Below, piece by piece: positions 25,783 through 35,906 of a DNA stretch of 64,000 nt. Both the position numbers and the translations under genes were made by a program. The DNA comes from Lacinutrix sp. C3R15 (GTDB taxonomy: Bacteria > Bacteroidota > Bacteroidia > Flavobacteriales > Flavobacteriaceae), in the NCBI RefSeq assembly GCF_018860825.1, contig NZ_JAHKPZ010000034.1, positions 62,001-126,000 of the forward strand, given 5' to 3'. Position 1 is the first letter of the stretch. The number at the start of each line of letters is the position of its first letter. Below the pieces are notes generated by a model that ran no database searches, had not been told where the DNA came from, and saw nothing but the letters and a program-made list of their open reading frames with translations.

Positions 25783-28347
25783 TTACTTAATAATTACCTT
25801 TTGTGATGACACTGTTTTACCATCTGTCATTCTGACTACATATACTCCTGTAGCTACATTGCTAACATCTAATGTATTTAGACCTGTATTTAATGTTCCT
25901 TTTTTAACCAAACCACCAATAACATTATACATTTTATAGTCATAATTGCTATTTGTATCATTTAATTTAATGTTTAATACTCCGTCTTCTACTGGATTTG
26001 GATATATTGTAGGAGCTGTTAATTCATCAGCCTCTACCTCATTTACACCAAGCGTGTTATTTGCTATACTAATTTCCCATAAACCTCTACCAAAAGTACC
26101 TACAACTAACTTATCTTGTGTATAATTAATTTCAATATCACTAACTACAACATTAGGTAAACCTTGACCTAATTTAGTCCAACTATCTGTTCCTATTTTA
26201 TAATAAACCCCAATTTCTGTACCTAGAAACAAAATTTCTTGTCCTTGATTTTGTTTTAGTACAACTTGCTTTGCAACAACATTAGGCAAACCTGTAGAAA
26301 TGTTGGTCCAAGTTGTTCCTCCATTTGTAGATTTAAAAACTTTAGAACCGTCTACATACCCATTAACTGTAGCGTAAACAGTGTTTGTATTATTTTGGTC
26401 TAACGAAATAGAGTTCATTTTTGCTCCTGCTTCTGGTTCTGTAACCGAACTCCATGAGCTACCATCATTAGTTGATTTTTTAATAGCGTTTTCACCAATT
26501 ACAAATAAATTATCTCCAAAGGTTTCGATGAATTCTATTTGACCTGCTCCAGAATTAAGGTTAGACCAAGTATCTCCTTTATTTGTAGACTTATATACAT
26601 CGGCAAAACCACCATATAGTGTTGTAGAAGTTGTAGAGTGCATTTTTAATGTCCAAACAAAAGGAGCTCCTGTAGTTGGAGTAGTTAAATTTGTACCCCA
26701 AACATCACCTAAAAATCCATTATCAGCTCTTGTTAGCCCACCATTTTGAGAACCTAAATATCTAATCTGTGGGTTAGAATAATCTACGGCTGTACAAGTA
26801 CCATCTCCTGCTCCTGCAGTAACCCAAGTTGGGCTACCTCCTACCATTTCTAAACTATAACCATCATTATCTTGGTTACCCATAATAATGTTATCTGTAC
26901 TCGTTTGTGGTGTTATTGCTACAGAATATAGTTGCGTAACTATTACACCATTAGATTTGTATTCTACTGTAGGTTTTTCTTCTGCGATATTTGAATAAGT
27001 AACAAAATTTAAACCACCATCATTTACATTCCAAAAAGAAAATCCGTTATCTAAATAACCAATTTCATGAATATCTGCATGACCATAAGAACCGTCAGAA
27101 GAATTATCTTGCCATGCATTATTTAAAGTAATATACCAAGTATTACCAAGATCATCAGAATTAATACCATCTACTCCACCACTTACAATAAGTCCGTTTT
27201 TAACGGCTAAACATTGGTTATAAGAATCTTGAGTATTATAACCAACTGTAGGACTACCAACAGCAGTTAACACTGGAGATGTAGCGCTAGGGTTGTATGA
27301 AGAAACTTGACCGCTTTCTGCTTGCACATAAAACACACCATTTTCATCTGTAGTAATAGCATGACGTGCACTATTTTCGCCTTCTGAGATTAATACACTC
27401 CATGTGTTTCCGTTGTTAGAAGAAAAGAATAACCCTCCCCAACTACCAGAACACATTATGTTTGTTCCATTTCTATGAAACTTTCCTAAAACAGCATCAT
27501 CATAATTATGTGTATATACATTAGACCATGTTAGCCCTCCATCTGTAGTTTTTTTAATGTATTTATTGGTTCCAACTACTACAGTGTTTGCATCTATAAC
27601 AATTAAATTAGAAGTAGTTTCTTTCTCGTCTAAACTAAATGTAAGACTTGTTGGCTGGTAGGTTTCACCAAAATCTGTTGATTTATATACACCAATTGAG
27701 TTAATATGTTTGGCATCAAAATCTCCTGTAGAGATGTAAATAGTACCAGGATTATTAATATCAGACGAACTACTTTTTATATCTGTAACACCAATACCTG
27801 CTAGAAAATCTAATTTTGGAGACCATGTTTCACCATTATCTAAAGATTTCCAAACACCTCCAACTGGAGCGCTTACAAATAGTACATTTTGGCTAGCATC
27901 TGTAGCGTGTTTATATCTTAAAAAATTAGTTAAACGTCCTAATTGCGGATTATTAGGATATCCATTAGCATCTGGCACTTCTTGAGGACCAATATTAGTC
28001 CAAGTTTCTTGAGTACCTGAAACTCTATTTGTTGTATTTGTAGTAGTATTTAATTTTCCATTAGCATCAATAATTCCTGCATTATACCATCCAGAAAAAG
28101 CATTAGGAAAGTTACCGTTTATATCTACTCTATCTTTCCAGTAATAAGCCCATCTTTCAAATTGTTTATGCTTTTTTATTTCCGCTTTAGTAGCATTCTT
28201 GTTATATTCTCCTAGTTCTTCTCTAACCTTATTAGTGATTTCATAATAATTGCTACCTTTTATTTTAGTAGCCGCTTTATAGTCTATAGATTGTGAATAG
28301 GACACAATTGTAAAGACCATTAATAAAAGAGTAATTGTTTTTTTCAT
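25783..28347 (-). CDS. secreted BNR/sortilin-like beta-propeller protein with T9SS type A sorting domain
   Basis: 854 residues from the ATG at 28347, directly preceding the signal peptide MKKTITLLLMVFTIVSYSQ; the longer frame is rejected for that reason. The body holds many BNR/Asp-box repeats of the form S-T-(N/D)-G-G-x-T-W (KSLDNGETWSP, KSTNGGTTWTN) that build two sortilin-type propellers. The C-terminus has PTIYPNPVEDGVLNIKL and GVYVVRMTDGKTVSSQKVIIK, the type IX secretion sorting domain, so the protein is exported and cell-surface anchored or released. It may bind glycans or proteins. It is the second member of a tandem paralogue pair. Confidence 0.85.
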   Translation of the reverse strand: MKKTITLLLMVFTIVSYSQSIDYKAATKIKGSNYYEITNKVREELGEYNKNATKAEIKKHKQFERWAYYWKDRVDINGNFPNAFSGWYNAGIIDANGKLNTTTNTTNRVSGTQETWTNIGPQEVPDANGYPNNPQLGRLTNFLRYKHATDASQNVLFVSAPVGGVWKSLDNGETWSPKLDFLAGIGVTDIKSSSSDINNPGTIYISTGDFDAKHINSIGVYKSTDFGETYQPTSLTFSLDEKETTSNLIVIDANTVVVGTNKYIKKTTDGGLTWSNVYTHNYDDAVLGKFHRNGTNIMCSGSWGGLFFSSNNGNTWSVLISEGENSARHAITTDENGVFYVQAESGQVSSYNPSATSPVLTAVGSPTVGYNTQDSYNQCLAVKNGLIVSGGVDGINSDDLGNTWYITLNNAWQDNSSDGSYGHADIHEIGYLDNGFSFWNVNDGGLNFVTYSNIAEEKPTVEYKSNGVIVTQLYSVAITPQTSTDNIIMGNQDNDGYSLEMVGGSPTWVTAGAGDGTCTAVDYSNPQIRYLGSQNGGLTRADNGFLGDVWGTNLTTPTTGAPFVWTLKMHSTTSTTLYGGFADVYKSTNKGDTWSNLNSGAGQIEFIETFGDNLFVIGENAIKKSTNDGSSWSSVTEPEAGAKMNSISLDQNNTNTVYATVNGYVDGSKVFKSTNGGTTWTNISTGLPNVVAKQVVLKQNQGQEILFLGTEIGVYYKIGTDSWTKLGQGLPNVVVSDIEINYTQDKLVVGTFGRGLWEISIANNTLGVNEVEADELTAPTIYPNPVEDGVLNIKLNDTNSNYDYKMYNVIGGLVKKGTLNTGLNTLDVSNVATGVYVVRMTDGKTVSSQKVIIK

Positions 28348-28470
28348 TTTTTCTATATTAATATTTTGAACTATACAAATATCGAAATTCAATTATATTA
28401 AAATTGAATTTCTACTACGCACCTACTACGCACTATGCTATTAATGTGAATAAAAAACATAATAAAATTA

Positions 28471-28510
28471 AAAACAGCCTCCATGTTTTCACTAGAAGGC
28501 TGTTTTATTT
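28471..28510 (-). terminator. terminator between the tandem propeller genes
   Basis: AAAACAGCCT (28471-28480) and AGGCTGTTTT (28497-28506) form a 10-bp stem with flanking A and T runs. It closes the upstream propeller gene. Confidence 0.75.
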
Positions 28511-28527
28511 TAAATTAAGCTATTAAT

Positions 28528-31107
28528 CTAAAATATAATTTTGTTTATGGCAATAGAACCATCAGAAAGTGATGTTCTAACAAATAAAACACGCTGACTT
28601 TTAGTTATAGAATTATCCTTAAATATTGTTGCGTTAATTCCTTCTTTTTGAAATATTCTTTTTCCTAAAATATCATAAATCGCTACTTTATCAATGTTAT
28701 GTAAAGAAGACTTTATTTGTAGGTTTTCATTTTCAACACTAGAAATAAGTACAGTACTATCATTATTAATATTAGCAATATCTTGAACACCTAAAGTTTC
28801 ATTATTAAGATCTGTTTCCCAAACGCCTCTACCATAAGTTCCTGCTCTTAGTTTATTTGTTGGATAAAATATCTCTAAATCTCTAACAGCTGCATTAGGT
28901 AAATTAGTCATAAACGCTTGCCATGTACTCACATTATTATTAATAATAAAAACTCCTACATCTGCTCCTAGATAAATCTCGTCTGCAATACCAGCGTTTC
29001 TAAATACTAATGTATTCATTGGTACGTTTGGTAACCCTGTAGAAATATTAGTCCATGTTAAACCTCCATTTACAGATTTAAAGACTTTGTTAGCAGCATC
29101 ATAACCTGAATAGGTTACCCAAACTTTATCTGTATCTACATTAGATACAGTTATACTAGAAAATGCAACTGTTGTTGGCAATGAACCTGTAATATTTGTA
29201 AATGTAGCTCCTGAATCTGTTGATTTAGAAATTGCATCTGTTTGTACCGTATAAATTACCGATGGATCACTTGGTGCAACTACAAAATCTTTAATACTAC
29301 CTGTTCCTGGAGAAGTTGCTAAAGCTGTCCAGTTATCACCTTGGTCATCAGACGTATATAAAGTTGGTGTACCACCAGAATATAGTTTCAAGTGATTTAC
29401 TGGATCCATTTTAAAAGGGCTATAAAAATCTATTCCACTTGGAAGACCAGATGTAATTGGTGTATTTGTTTCAGCTGGATATTCAATACGTCCATATTTA
29501 CCTTCAACATATTGCACATAAACGATGTTATCATCGGTATAATCAATGAAACATTCACCACCATCACCACCATTAATACCATACCAATCATTTAATGAAA
29601 CTTCATTGAGTATGGTACCATTATCTTGCTCTCCTGCAACAATTCCGAAAGCATTACTACTAGATAATCCTAATTTAACAACTTGACCAATAGCTAAATT
29701 TCCACTAATATCTGTCCATGAATCCCCATTATCTACAGAAATAAAAAAACCTCCATCGTTACAAGAATACATAGTTGAAGAACTACCTGGATGATAGTTA
29801 AGTTCATGCACATCTGCATGAATTTCTCCAGAATCCCAAACTGAAACGTTTTCCCAAGTAGAACCACCATCAAAAGATCTCCAATGATTAACACCACCAA
29901 CGGTAATATTATCTACATCAGTTGATGAAGCTACAATTGCTAAATCAAAAAATGCTTGCCCTCCAAAATCTGAACCATCCATCTCATACCCTAATAAATT
30001 TGGTGTTGTAGACATGGTTGTAAAATTATTTCCACTATCAGTAGAGCGATAGGTTCCCATATAAGATTGATCGCTATCCTTACCAATAACGGCATACACA
30101 TAAGAGTCATCTCCAGGTGTTACAGCAAGAGCTATACGCGAAATTCCAGAAGTTGGTAATCCACTTGTAATTTGCGTCCAGTTTGCTCCAAAATCTGTTG
30201 ATTTATAAAACTCTGTACCAGAAGCATATACTGTACTTGCATTTAATAATCCTGGTTTAAATTCCATATCCTTCAACGCAGGAGTAGAACCACTAAACAC
30301 ACTACTGTAGTAAGTATCCCAACCATCTGTAGTATAATATGCTCCATAACTAGAAGCTACAACCATTTTTAAAGGATCATTTGGATCCATTAATAATTTA
30401 GAGAGTTGCTCTGGATAGAAAGCAGGATCAAAAACCAGAGATGTAGGATTCCATGTTGCACCTCCATCAGTAGATTTTAATATACCTAAACTGTTTCTGT
30501 TACCTTCAAGATCACCAGTTGCTAAATACATTATTTGAGTATTGGTTGGATCAATAGCTAAATCAGAACACCCTATAACAGTTAAGAAATCTGTATTTGT
30601 AGACCAAGAAGCACCTCCATTTGTTGATTTCCATAAACCACCATCTGGAGCACCTACATACATAGTATTTGCATTTGTAGGGTCAAAACGCACAAAATTA
30701 ACACGTCCAGCTCCAGTTCCTGTATATGGTGCAGGACCATTAGCAGCTCCTATTGGACCAAGTTGTGTCCAGTTGCTTGTTACTTCTGCAGATGATCTAC
30801 TAAACGGATTAGTTCTACCTAATTGCCATTTCATATAATTATCATAAGTTGTAGTTGGTAAAGACATATCACCAGAAGGATATACTCTTGGTGCCATATA
30901 GTCTTCCCAACGCTTAAAAGGTTTATACCCTTTTCCTCTCTCTGGCGTTTTATCTTTCCAGTAATTATTAAAATTTTCTTGAACTTGATAAAAAGTTGCT
31001 CCTTCATTATTGTTCATTTTGGTCCAATTAATTTTCGCCTGAGGTTTTGTTTGCGAAAACATGAATACCGAAGAAAACAACAATGTTATTACGTATAGTT
31101 TTTTCAT
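28528..31107 (-). CDS. secreted BNR/sortilin-like beta-propeller protein (paralogue)
   Basis: 859 residues with signal peptide (MKKLYVITLLFSSVFMFS). Asp-box repeats such as KSTNGGASWST, KSTDGGATWNP and KSVNGGLTWTN run throughout. It shares layout and phrases with the downstream paralogue (LPNVVVSDIEI versus LPNAAVRDLEI, TFGRGLWE versus TYGRGVWE). The C-terminal ~70 residues (VAIYDILGKRIFQ ... INKIIF) look like a divergent T9SS sorting domain. The pair suggests duplication. The regulator gene upstream is a candidate controller. Confidence 0.82.
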   Translation of the reverse strand: MKKLYVITLLFSSVFMFSQTKPQAKINWTKMNNNEGATFYQVQENFNNYWKDKTPERGKGYKPFKRWEDYMAPRVYPSGDMSLPTTTYDNYMKWQLGRTNPFSRSSAEVTSNWTQLGPIGAANGPAPYTGTGAGRVNFVRFDPTNANTMYVGAPDGGLWKSTNGGASWSTNTDFLTVIGCSDLAIDPTNTQIMYLATGDLEGNRNSLGILKSTDGGATWNPTSLVFDPAFYPEQLSKLLMDPNDPLKMVVASSYGAYYTTDGWDTYYSSVFSGSTPALKDMEFKPGLLNASTVYASGTEFYKSTDFGANWTQITSGLPTSGISRIALAVTPGDDSYVYAVIGKDSDQSYMGTYRSTDSGNNFTTMSTTPNLLGYEMDGSDFGGQAFFDLAIVASSTDVDNITVGGVNHWRSFDGGSTWENVSVWDSGEIHADVHELNYHPGSSSTMYSCNDGGFFISVDNGDSWTDISGNLAIGQVVKLGLSSSNAFGIVAGEQDNGTILNEVSLNDWYGINGGDGGECFIDYTDDNIVYVQYVEGKYGRIEYPAETNTPITSGLPSGIDFYSPFKMDPVNHLKLYSGGTPTLYTSDDQGDNWTALATSPGTGSIKDFVVAPSDPSVIYTVQTDAISKSTDSGATFTNITGSLPTTVAFSSITVSNVDTDKVWVTYSGYDAANKVFKSVNGGLTWTNISTGLPNVPMNTLVFRNAGIADEIYLGADVGVFIINNNVSTWQAFMTNLPNAAVRDLEIFYPTNKLRAGTYGRGVWETDLNNETLGVQDIANINNDSTVLISSVENENLQIKSSLHNIDKVAIYDILGKRIFQKEGINATIFKDNSITKSQRVLFVRTSLSDGSIAINKIIF

Positions 31108-31250
31108 GACTTTGTAGTTTATTATTTGATACTACAAATATCTATATGGTATAGTAAAAACAAGAATTTTATACTACGTATTAACTACGCAACTAAAAAA
31201 AACAAAGCAATAATTAAAAGAATTACACCTTAAGCTTCCTTGATTTTAGT

Positions 31251-32831
31251 TTATTTAAATGTTTCATTTAAATATTCTACCAGCGTAATATTATTAGTTT
31301 TTGTATCCATTTTTTTAGAAATACGATAACGTTTACTTTCAATTGCTCGAGTAGAAGAATTTAAAAAGGTAGCAATTTCCTTATTTTTAAATCCTATAGA
31401 AAGGTAATAACAAATAGTGATTTCTGAATCGTTTAACTTAGGATGCAAGGTTTTCATTTGCGTAAAAAAATCAATATTTAGATCATTTATAAGTTCTAAA
31501 TAATTTTCTTCTTTTGCTAAAAACGTGGAAGAATTAAGGTTAATGTTTTTATATAGTTCTTTAATTTTTTCTTTTTGTTCTAAAGAATTATTAATTGAAG
31601 AAATAGCCTTTATTTCTTTTTTAACTTCTTTAATATAATCTTCTAAACCACGAGTTTTTACTTTTAATTTTTCATGATTGGTTTTTAAAAAAGAAAACTC
31701 TTTATCGCTTTTTGTATACTCTAAAATTGCTGCTTTAATTTTTTTATACCTTGCTATTACAATAGTAGCAAATGCTATTAATAAAATTACTAAAAGTCCT
31801 ATTATATAACTGTTTCTATGCTTTTTCTTTCTTTCAGCTTCTAACTTGGTTTCGGCTTCCATTAAATCTGTATTAATTTTAATACTTGCATTTAATGTTT
31901 TGTTCATTTGCGCAGTTTCAAAGTTTCGTAAAGAATCTTTAAAAGCATTTTTCAATTCTATATCATTAGTTAAATCATAATAATCAAGCTGTAATCTAAA
32001 ATAATTTCTAGTATCTTGATCATTCATTGCAGAACGCAAAGCCCCAAATTTTTGAAGATACAGCTGTAAGGAATCTATTGCTTTATTTTTAAAATGAAAA
32101 TCAGCTACATCACCATATAAAGTAACAATATGTCTATTAAATAATGCTTGTGGTATGGTCTTATTATTTTTTAGCTTTTTTAATTTATTAAAATACTTAT
32201 GTGCATTAGCTATATCATCTAACCCAATATAGTTAGTAGTTAGCATAAATAAAGCATACATATAATAATACGCATCATCTGTTATATTTTTATAATACTC
32301 TAAATCTTTAAGTATTATGGCATTACTTTTATGGTGTTTTTTATTATTTAAAGCAACATAAGCAGGCATTTGCTTTACCTCTGCCAAACCATTAATATTA
32401 TTAGATAGTGAATAATATTTCTGGGCTTCATTTAAATAACGGAATGCTAAAACAGAATCTTTTTTTACTAAATAAGTGTTATAAAAAAGCTCTAAACTAC
32501 TCATTCCTGCAACATCATAGTTTTTTTCTTTTTTAGCATATTTTAAAGCTTGCATAAAATTATGAATAATCAATGCTTGCTCGTGCAATCCATCATTAAC
32601 AAGGCCTTTTAATTGATAATACTCAGCCAAACGGCCTTCTATTTTTTTATCAACAGGCTCTGTAATAGAGTCTAAATAAGCCTTCGCTAGTTTCGGATTT
32701 TCATCAATAATAGTCCAAGCAGAATCTATATATTTTAAAAACTCATTATTACTAGATTGTGCAAATGAGCAAAAAATACTTAAAGAGAATACGAAATAAT
32801 AAAAAATACCTTTTAGGTAGCAATTAAACAT
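31251..32831 (-). CDS. TPR-transmembrane-LuxR-type transcriptional regulator
   Basis: 526 residues. A signal or anchor segment (YYFVFSLSIFCSFAQ) is followed by periplasmic TPR-like helical repeats (~30-330). A membrane helix (SYIIGLLVILLIAFATIVIARY, ~345) and a coiled coil follow. The C-terminal helix-turn-helix is HPKLNDSEITICYYLSIGFKNKEIATFLN, continuing with TRAIESKRYRISKKM, as in LuxR/GerE domains. This one-component layout is common in Bacteroidota for regulators sensing the envelope. It lies 143 bp upstream of the propeller genes on the same strand. Confidence 0.8.
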   Translation of the reverse strand: MFNCYLKGIFYYFVFSLSIFCSFAQSSNNEFLKYIDSAWTIIDENPKLAKAYLDSITEPVDKKIEGRLAEYYQLKGLVNDGLHEQALIIHNFMQALKYAKKEKNYDVAGMSSLELFYNTYLVKKDSVLAFRYLNEAQKYYSLSNNINGLAEVKQMPAYVALNNKKHHKSNAIILKDLEYYKNITDDAYYYMYALFMLTTNYIGLDDIANAHKYFNKLKKLKNNKTIPQALFNRHIVTLYGDVADFHFKNKAIDSLQLYLQKFGALRSAMNDQDTRNYFRLQLDYYDLTNDIELKNAFKDSLRNFETAQMNKTLNASIKINTDLMEAETKLEAERKKKHRNSYIIGLLVILLIAFATIVIARYKKIKAAILEYTKSDKEFSFLKTNHEKLKVKTRGLEDYIKEVKKEIKAISSINNSLEQKEKIKELYKNINLNSSTFLAKEENYLELINDLNIDFFTQMKTLHPKLNDSEITICYYLSIGFKNKEIATFLNSSTRAIESKRYRISKKMDTKTNNITLVEYLNETFK

Positions 32832-32936
32832 GTATATACTTTATTTAATGAAAGTGTAAATGTAAAAAATATTATAATGAATTTTACACTATTGAAAAGC
32901 TGTATTGGTTTAATATATCATTAAAAAATGGATCTT

Positions 32937-33383
32937 TTAATTATCTAGCAAACGTCTGTGATAATTTATTTGTCCTAAATGATACGAAAGATGCATAGTA
33001 AGATGTACTAAAAAATATTCGGTAGTCATTGTATCTTCAAAAACACGTCGCTTATATTCTTTTTGTAAATCTTCTTCTGTTAGGTTTTTCAAAGTATTTT
33101 CAACTACTTTAACAGTATCTTTTATTTGTTGAATTAATTCTATTCTAGGAATATCTTTTAGTGAAAATTCTAAATCTCGTTTTCTTATGTATCCTGTGTT
33201 TCCTAGTGCTGCTCCAATAAAAGCATTTAAATTACCTACTAAATGAAGACATAAATTTCCTGCAGAATTTTTAACGTCTCCTTGCACTTTCCATATATTT
33301 TTTTCACTAGAATAAGCCTCTAGTTCTGCTATTACAGCATGTAAGTCTCGCGTATAAAGTTTTACTAAGGTTACTAACAACAT
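32937..33383 (-). CDS. DinB-like (DUF1572) four-helix protein
   Basis: 148 residues in a four-helix layout. Candidate metal-binding histidines are in NLCLHLVGNLNAFIG and in the final helix FLVHLTMHLSYHLGQINYHRR, which matches the DinB/YfiT-like superfamily closing motif HLSYHLGQINY. Bacterial members include thiol-dependent transferases (bacillithiol or mycothiol S-transferases) and proteins of unknown role. It is divergent from the Bcr/CflA transporter gene, from which it is separated by about 60 bp. Confidence 0.75.
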   Translation of the reverse strand: MLLVTLVKLYTRDLHAVIAELEAYSSEKNIWKVQGDVKNSAGNLCLHLVGNLNAFIGAALGNTGYIRKRDLEFSLKDIPRIELIQQIKDTVKVVENTLKNLTEEDLQKEYKRRVFEDTMTTEYFLVHLTMHLSYHLGQINYHRRLLDN

Positions 33384-33433
33384 AATTAATATTTTATTAA
33401 GAAATGAAAAGCAAAAATAGCTATTAAATGGCT

Positions 33434-33441
33434 TACTTTTG
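33434..33441 (+). promoter_or_regulatory. flavobacterial -7 element overlapping the transporter start region
   Basis: TACTTTTG (TAnnTTTG) lies 5 bp before the ATG at 33446 and inside the longer possible frame beginning at 33428. If active it would give a leaderless or near-leaderless transcript starting at about the ATG at 33446. Confidence 0.45.
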
Positions 33442-33445
33442 CAGC

Positions 33446-34660
33446 ATGCAAGAAAATCAATCTGTAAAATTAGAGTTTATAGCCTTAATGGCGTCTTTAA
33501 TGTCTATAGTAGCTTTAGCTATAGACGCTATTTTACCTGCAATGACTTCTATAGGAATTTCTATTAATAGTTTTGATGCAGTAAATAACCAACTTTTAAT
33601 AACCATGATTTTTCTTGGTTTAGGGTTTGGACAATTATTATTTGGACCATTATCAGATAGTTTTGGAAGAAAACCAATAGTTTACTTAGGCTTTACAGTT
33701 TTTACCATTGCTAGCATGATATGTGTACTATCACCAAGTTTAGAATGGATGGTGTTTGGTAGAATATTACAAGGTGTAGGTTTAGCTGCTCCAAGAACAA
33801 TTGCTATTGCTGTTATTAGAGATATGTATAAAGGGGACTACATGGCTAAAATCATGTCATTTGTAACTACCTTTTTTATTTTAGTTCCTGTAATTGCTCC
33901 TGTAATGGGAAAATTTATATTAAACCATTATAATTGGAAAGGTATTTTTTATGTACAACTAATTATGGCACTTTTAGTAAGTATCTGGTTTTGGAAAAGA
34001 CAACCAGAAACACTAAAGCCCGAATACAAAATAAAATTTAGTTCTCATGTGTTTATTGATGGCTTAAAAGAATTACTAAAATATAAAGAAACCATTGGTT
34101 TTACTATTATTTCTGGTTTTATTTCTGGTGCTTTTATTGTGTATTTAAGTGCATCACAAGTTATTTTTGAAACCCAATATGGTTTAGTAAATGAGTTTCC
34201 GTACATTTTTGCTGGATTGGCTGCTGGAGTTGGATTATCTACTTTTTTAAATGGTAGTTTTGTTATGCGTTTAGGCATGTGGCGCTTATCATACATAGCA
34301 ATTGTAGTATTTAGTTTAAACGCACTAATTTATGTATTGCTTTTTTGGAGTTCTACTACAAACCCTCCATTAGCTATAATACTTTTATTTATGGCGATTC
34401 AGTTTTTTACCATTGGTTTTATTTTTGGAAACTTAAGAGCTATTGCCATGGAGCCTATAGGCCACATTGCAGGAATTGGTGCTGCCATTACTGGGTTTGT
34501 TTCTACAATCATGGCTGTACCAATAGCTAATTATATTGGTAGTTTTGTAAAAGATACTGCCTTACCTCTATTTATTGGTTTTACTGTATTTGGCACGCTT
34601 TCTTTTTTAATTTTTATTAGAATGCGTGTGTTACACAAAAGAAATCTAGCTACTGCTTAG
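33446..34660 (+). CDS. Bcr/CflA-family MFS drug efflux transporter
   Basis: 404 residues from the ATG at 33446, with 12 membrane helices. Family motifs include LAIDAILPAMTSIG in the first helix, the MFS motif A loop GPLSDSFGRKPIVYLG, and GRILQGVGLAAPRTIAIAVIRDMY. Bcr/CflA (DHA1) transporters export bicyclomycin, chloramphenicol or other small molecules by proton antiport; specificity cannot be read from sequence. An upstream ATG at 33428 is less likely because it precedes a promoter element. Confidence 0.85.
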   Translation: MQENQSVKLEFIALMASLMSIVALAIDAILPAMTSIGISINSFDAVNNQLLITMIFLGLGFGQLLFGPLSDSFGRKPIVYLGFTVFTIASMICVLSPSLEWMVFGRILQGVGLAAPRTIAIAVIRDMYKGDYMAKIMSFVTTFFILVPVIAPVMGKFILNHYNWKGIFYVQLIMALLVSIWFWKRQPETLKPEYKIKFSSHVFIDGLKELLKYKETIGFTIISGFISGAFIVYLSASQVIFETQYGLVNEFPYIFAGLAAGVGLSTFLNGSFVMRLGMWRLSYIAIVVFSLNALIYVLLFWSSTTNPPLAIILLFMAIQFFTIGFIFGNLRAIAMEPIGHIAGIGAAITGFVSTIMAVPIANYIGSFVKDTALPLFIGFTVFGTLSFLIFIRMRVLHKRNLATA

Positions 34661-34729
34661 TAATCTAAGCTTGCAAGCTATACCTTTTATAAAAGTAGAA
34701 ACTCTCTAAACAATACCAGTAACAAAACA

Positions 34730-35788
34730 CTAAAACGCACCAGCATCTACATCTTTAATAAAGCGTATTAACCCTTTAAAAAATACTTTCTGGTCATCAA
34801 ATTGCGATAAATGACTTCCGTTTGGGCAAAGTAAAAATCGTCCGTTTTGCACTTCTGTACTTATCCATTTCATATGTTCAGGATCCATAGTATCATGCGT
34901 TGCACCAATAGTTAATGTTGGTACTGTTATTTTATGTAACTTTTTGGTAACATCCCATTCTTTAAGTGTTGCATCTCCTTTTATACCAAACTCACTTGGT
35001 CCTTGCATGGTAACATATACTTCTGGATTTAAATGTTTAAACCCTCTATTAACAGGCTCTGGCCAATCTGCAACAGGCATTCTAATCACATGTTCTGTAT
35101 AATAATTATTTACAATAAGTTCTAAATACCTAGGGTTACTATAGTCTTCGTTTGCTTCATATTGCAGTATCTCTTTTAAAACTTCTGGTTTCATTTTTGG
35201 CGCTAACACTTGGTCTGAATATTTTTGATATTCTGGAATAGAAGCCACCATATTCGATATTATTAAGCCTTTTAAATTTTCTTGATATTTTAAGGCATAT
35301 TGCATTCCTAAAATGCCTCCCCAAGATTGTCCGTAGAGATAAAAATTATCTTTATTTAAACCCAGAGCAATACGTACCTGCTCTACTTCTTCTACAAAAC
35401 GGTCTAAATCCCAAAGCGATACATCTTTTGGCTGGTCGCTGTAATAAGAACCCAATTGATCATAGTAATAATACTCTATATTTTCCTGCGGAAAGTAGCC
35501 ATCAAAACATTCATAAATTTCATGTGTCATTCCTGGTCCTCCATGAAGCAACAATACTTTCATGGTAGGATTATTACCAACACGTTTGGTCCAAACTTTA
35601 AATTCTCCCTTAGGAGTTTTAATGGGAATCATTTTAATTCCTCCTAAAAACTGATCGCCTTTTTGAGGTTCTAAATATTTTTCTGCAGTAATATTAAGTA
35701 GCTCTGTATCCTGACCATGCTCGTGTTTTTCTTTACAATTAAAACAAAATAAAACAAGCAAACTTAGTAATGCATAATTAACTTTCAT
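34730..35788 (-). CDS. proline iminopeptidase-like alpha/beta hydrolase lipoprotein
   Basis: 352 residues from the ATG at 35788, which starts the lipoprotein signal MKVNYALLSLLVLFCFNC; the lipobox cysteine is the last residue quoted. The S33 family is indicated by oxyanion motif HGGPGMTHE, nucleophile elbow GQSWGG, the acid region GATHDTMDP and the C-terminal GSHLSQFDD histidine. These enzymes release N-terminal proline or other residues from small peptides. The lipid anchor puts this one in the periplasm or outer membrane. Confidence 0.82.
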   Translation of the reverse strand: MKVNYALLSLLVLFCFNCKEKHEHGQDTELLNITAEKYLEPQKGDQFLGGIKMIPIKTPKGEFKVWTKRVGNNPTMKVLLLHGGPGMTHEIYECFDGYFPQENIEYYYYDQLGSYYSDQPKDVSLWDLDRFVEEVEQVRIALGLNKDNFYLYGQSWGGILGMQYALKYQENLKGLIISNMVASIPEYQKYSDQVLAPKMKPEVLKEILQYEANEDYSNPRYLELIVNNYYTEHVIRMPVADWPEPVNRGFKHLNPEVYVTMQGPSEFGIKGDATLKEWDVTKKLHKITVPTLTIGATHDTMDPEHMKWISTEVQNGRFLLCPNGSHLSQFDDQKVFFKGLIRFIKDVDAGAF

Positions 35789-35906
35789 AATAAATGGCTT
35801 TAGCATACTAAGTTAGTTAAATTATTTTTCAATTTAACTATAGTAATTTAGCAAATACCTGATAATTAAGCGAATATTACTGCCTGATTTTCTATAACTT
35901 AGTACA

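Noticed and set aside
28348-28392. 15-residue extension before the first propeller protein
   Set aside because: It precedes a perfect signal peptide that begins at the internal Met, so the longer form would mask the export signal.
34667-34678. 12-bp palindrome AGCTTGCAAGCT between convergent genes
   Set aside because: No loop or T-run suits a terminator, and a binding site has no promoter to control there; it is probably incidental.
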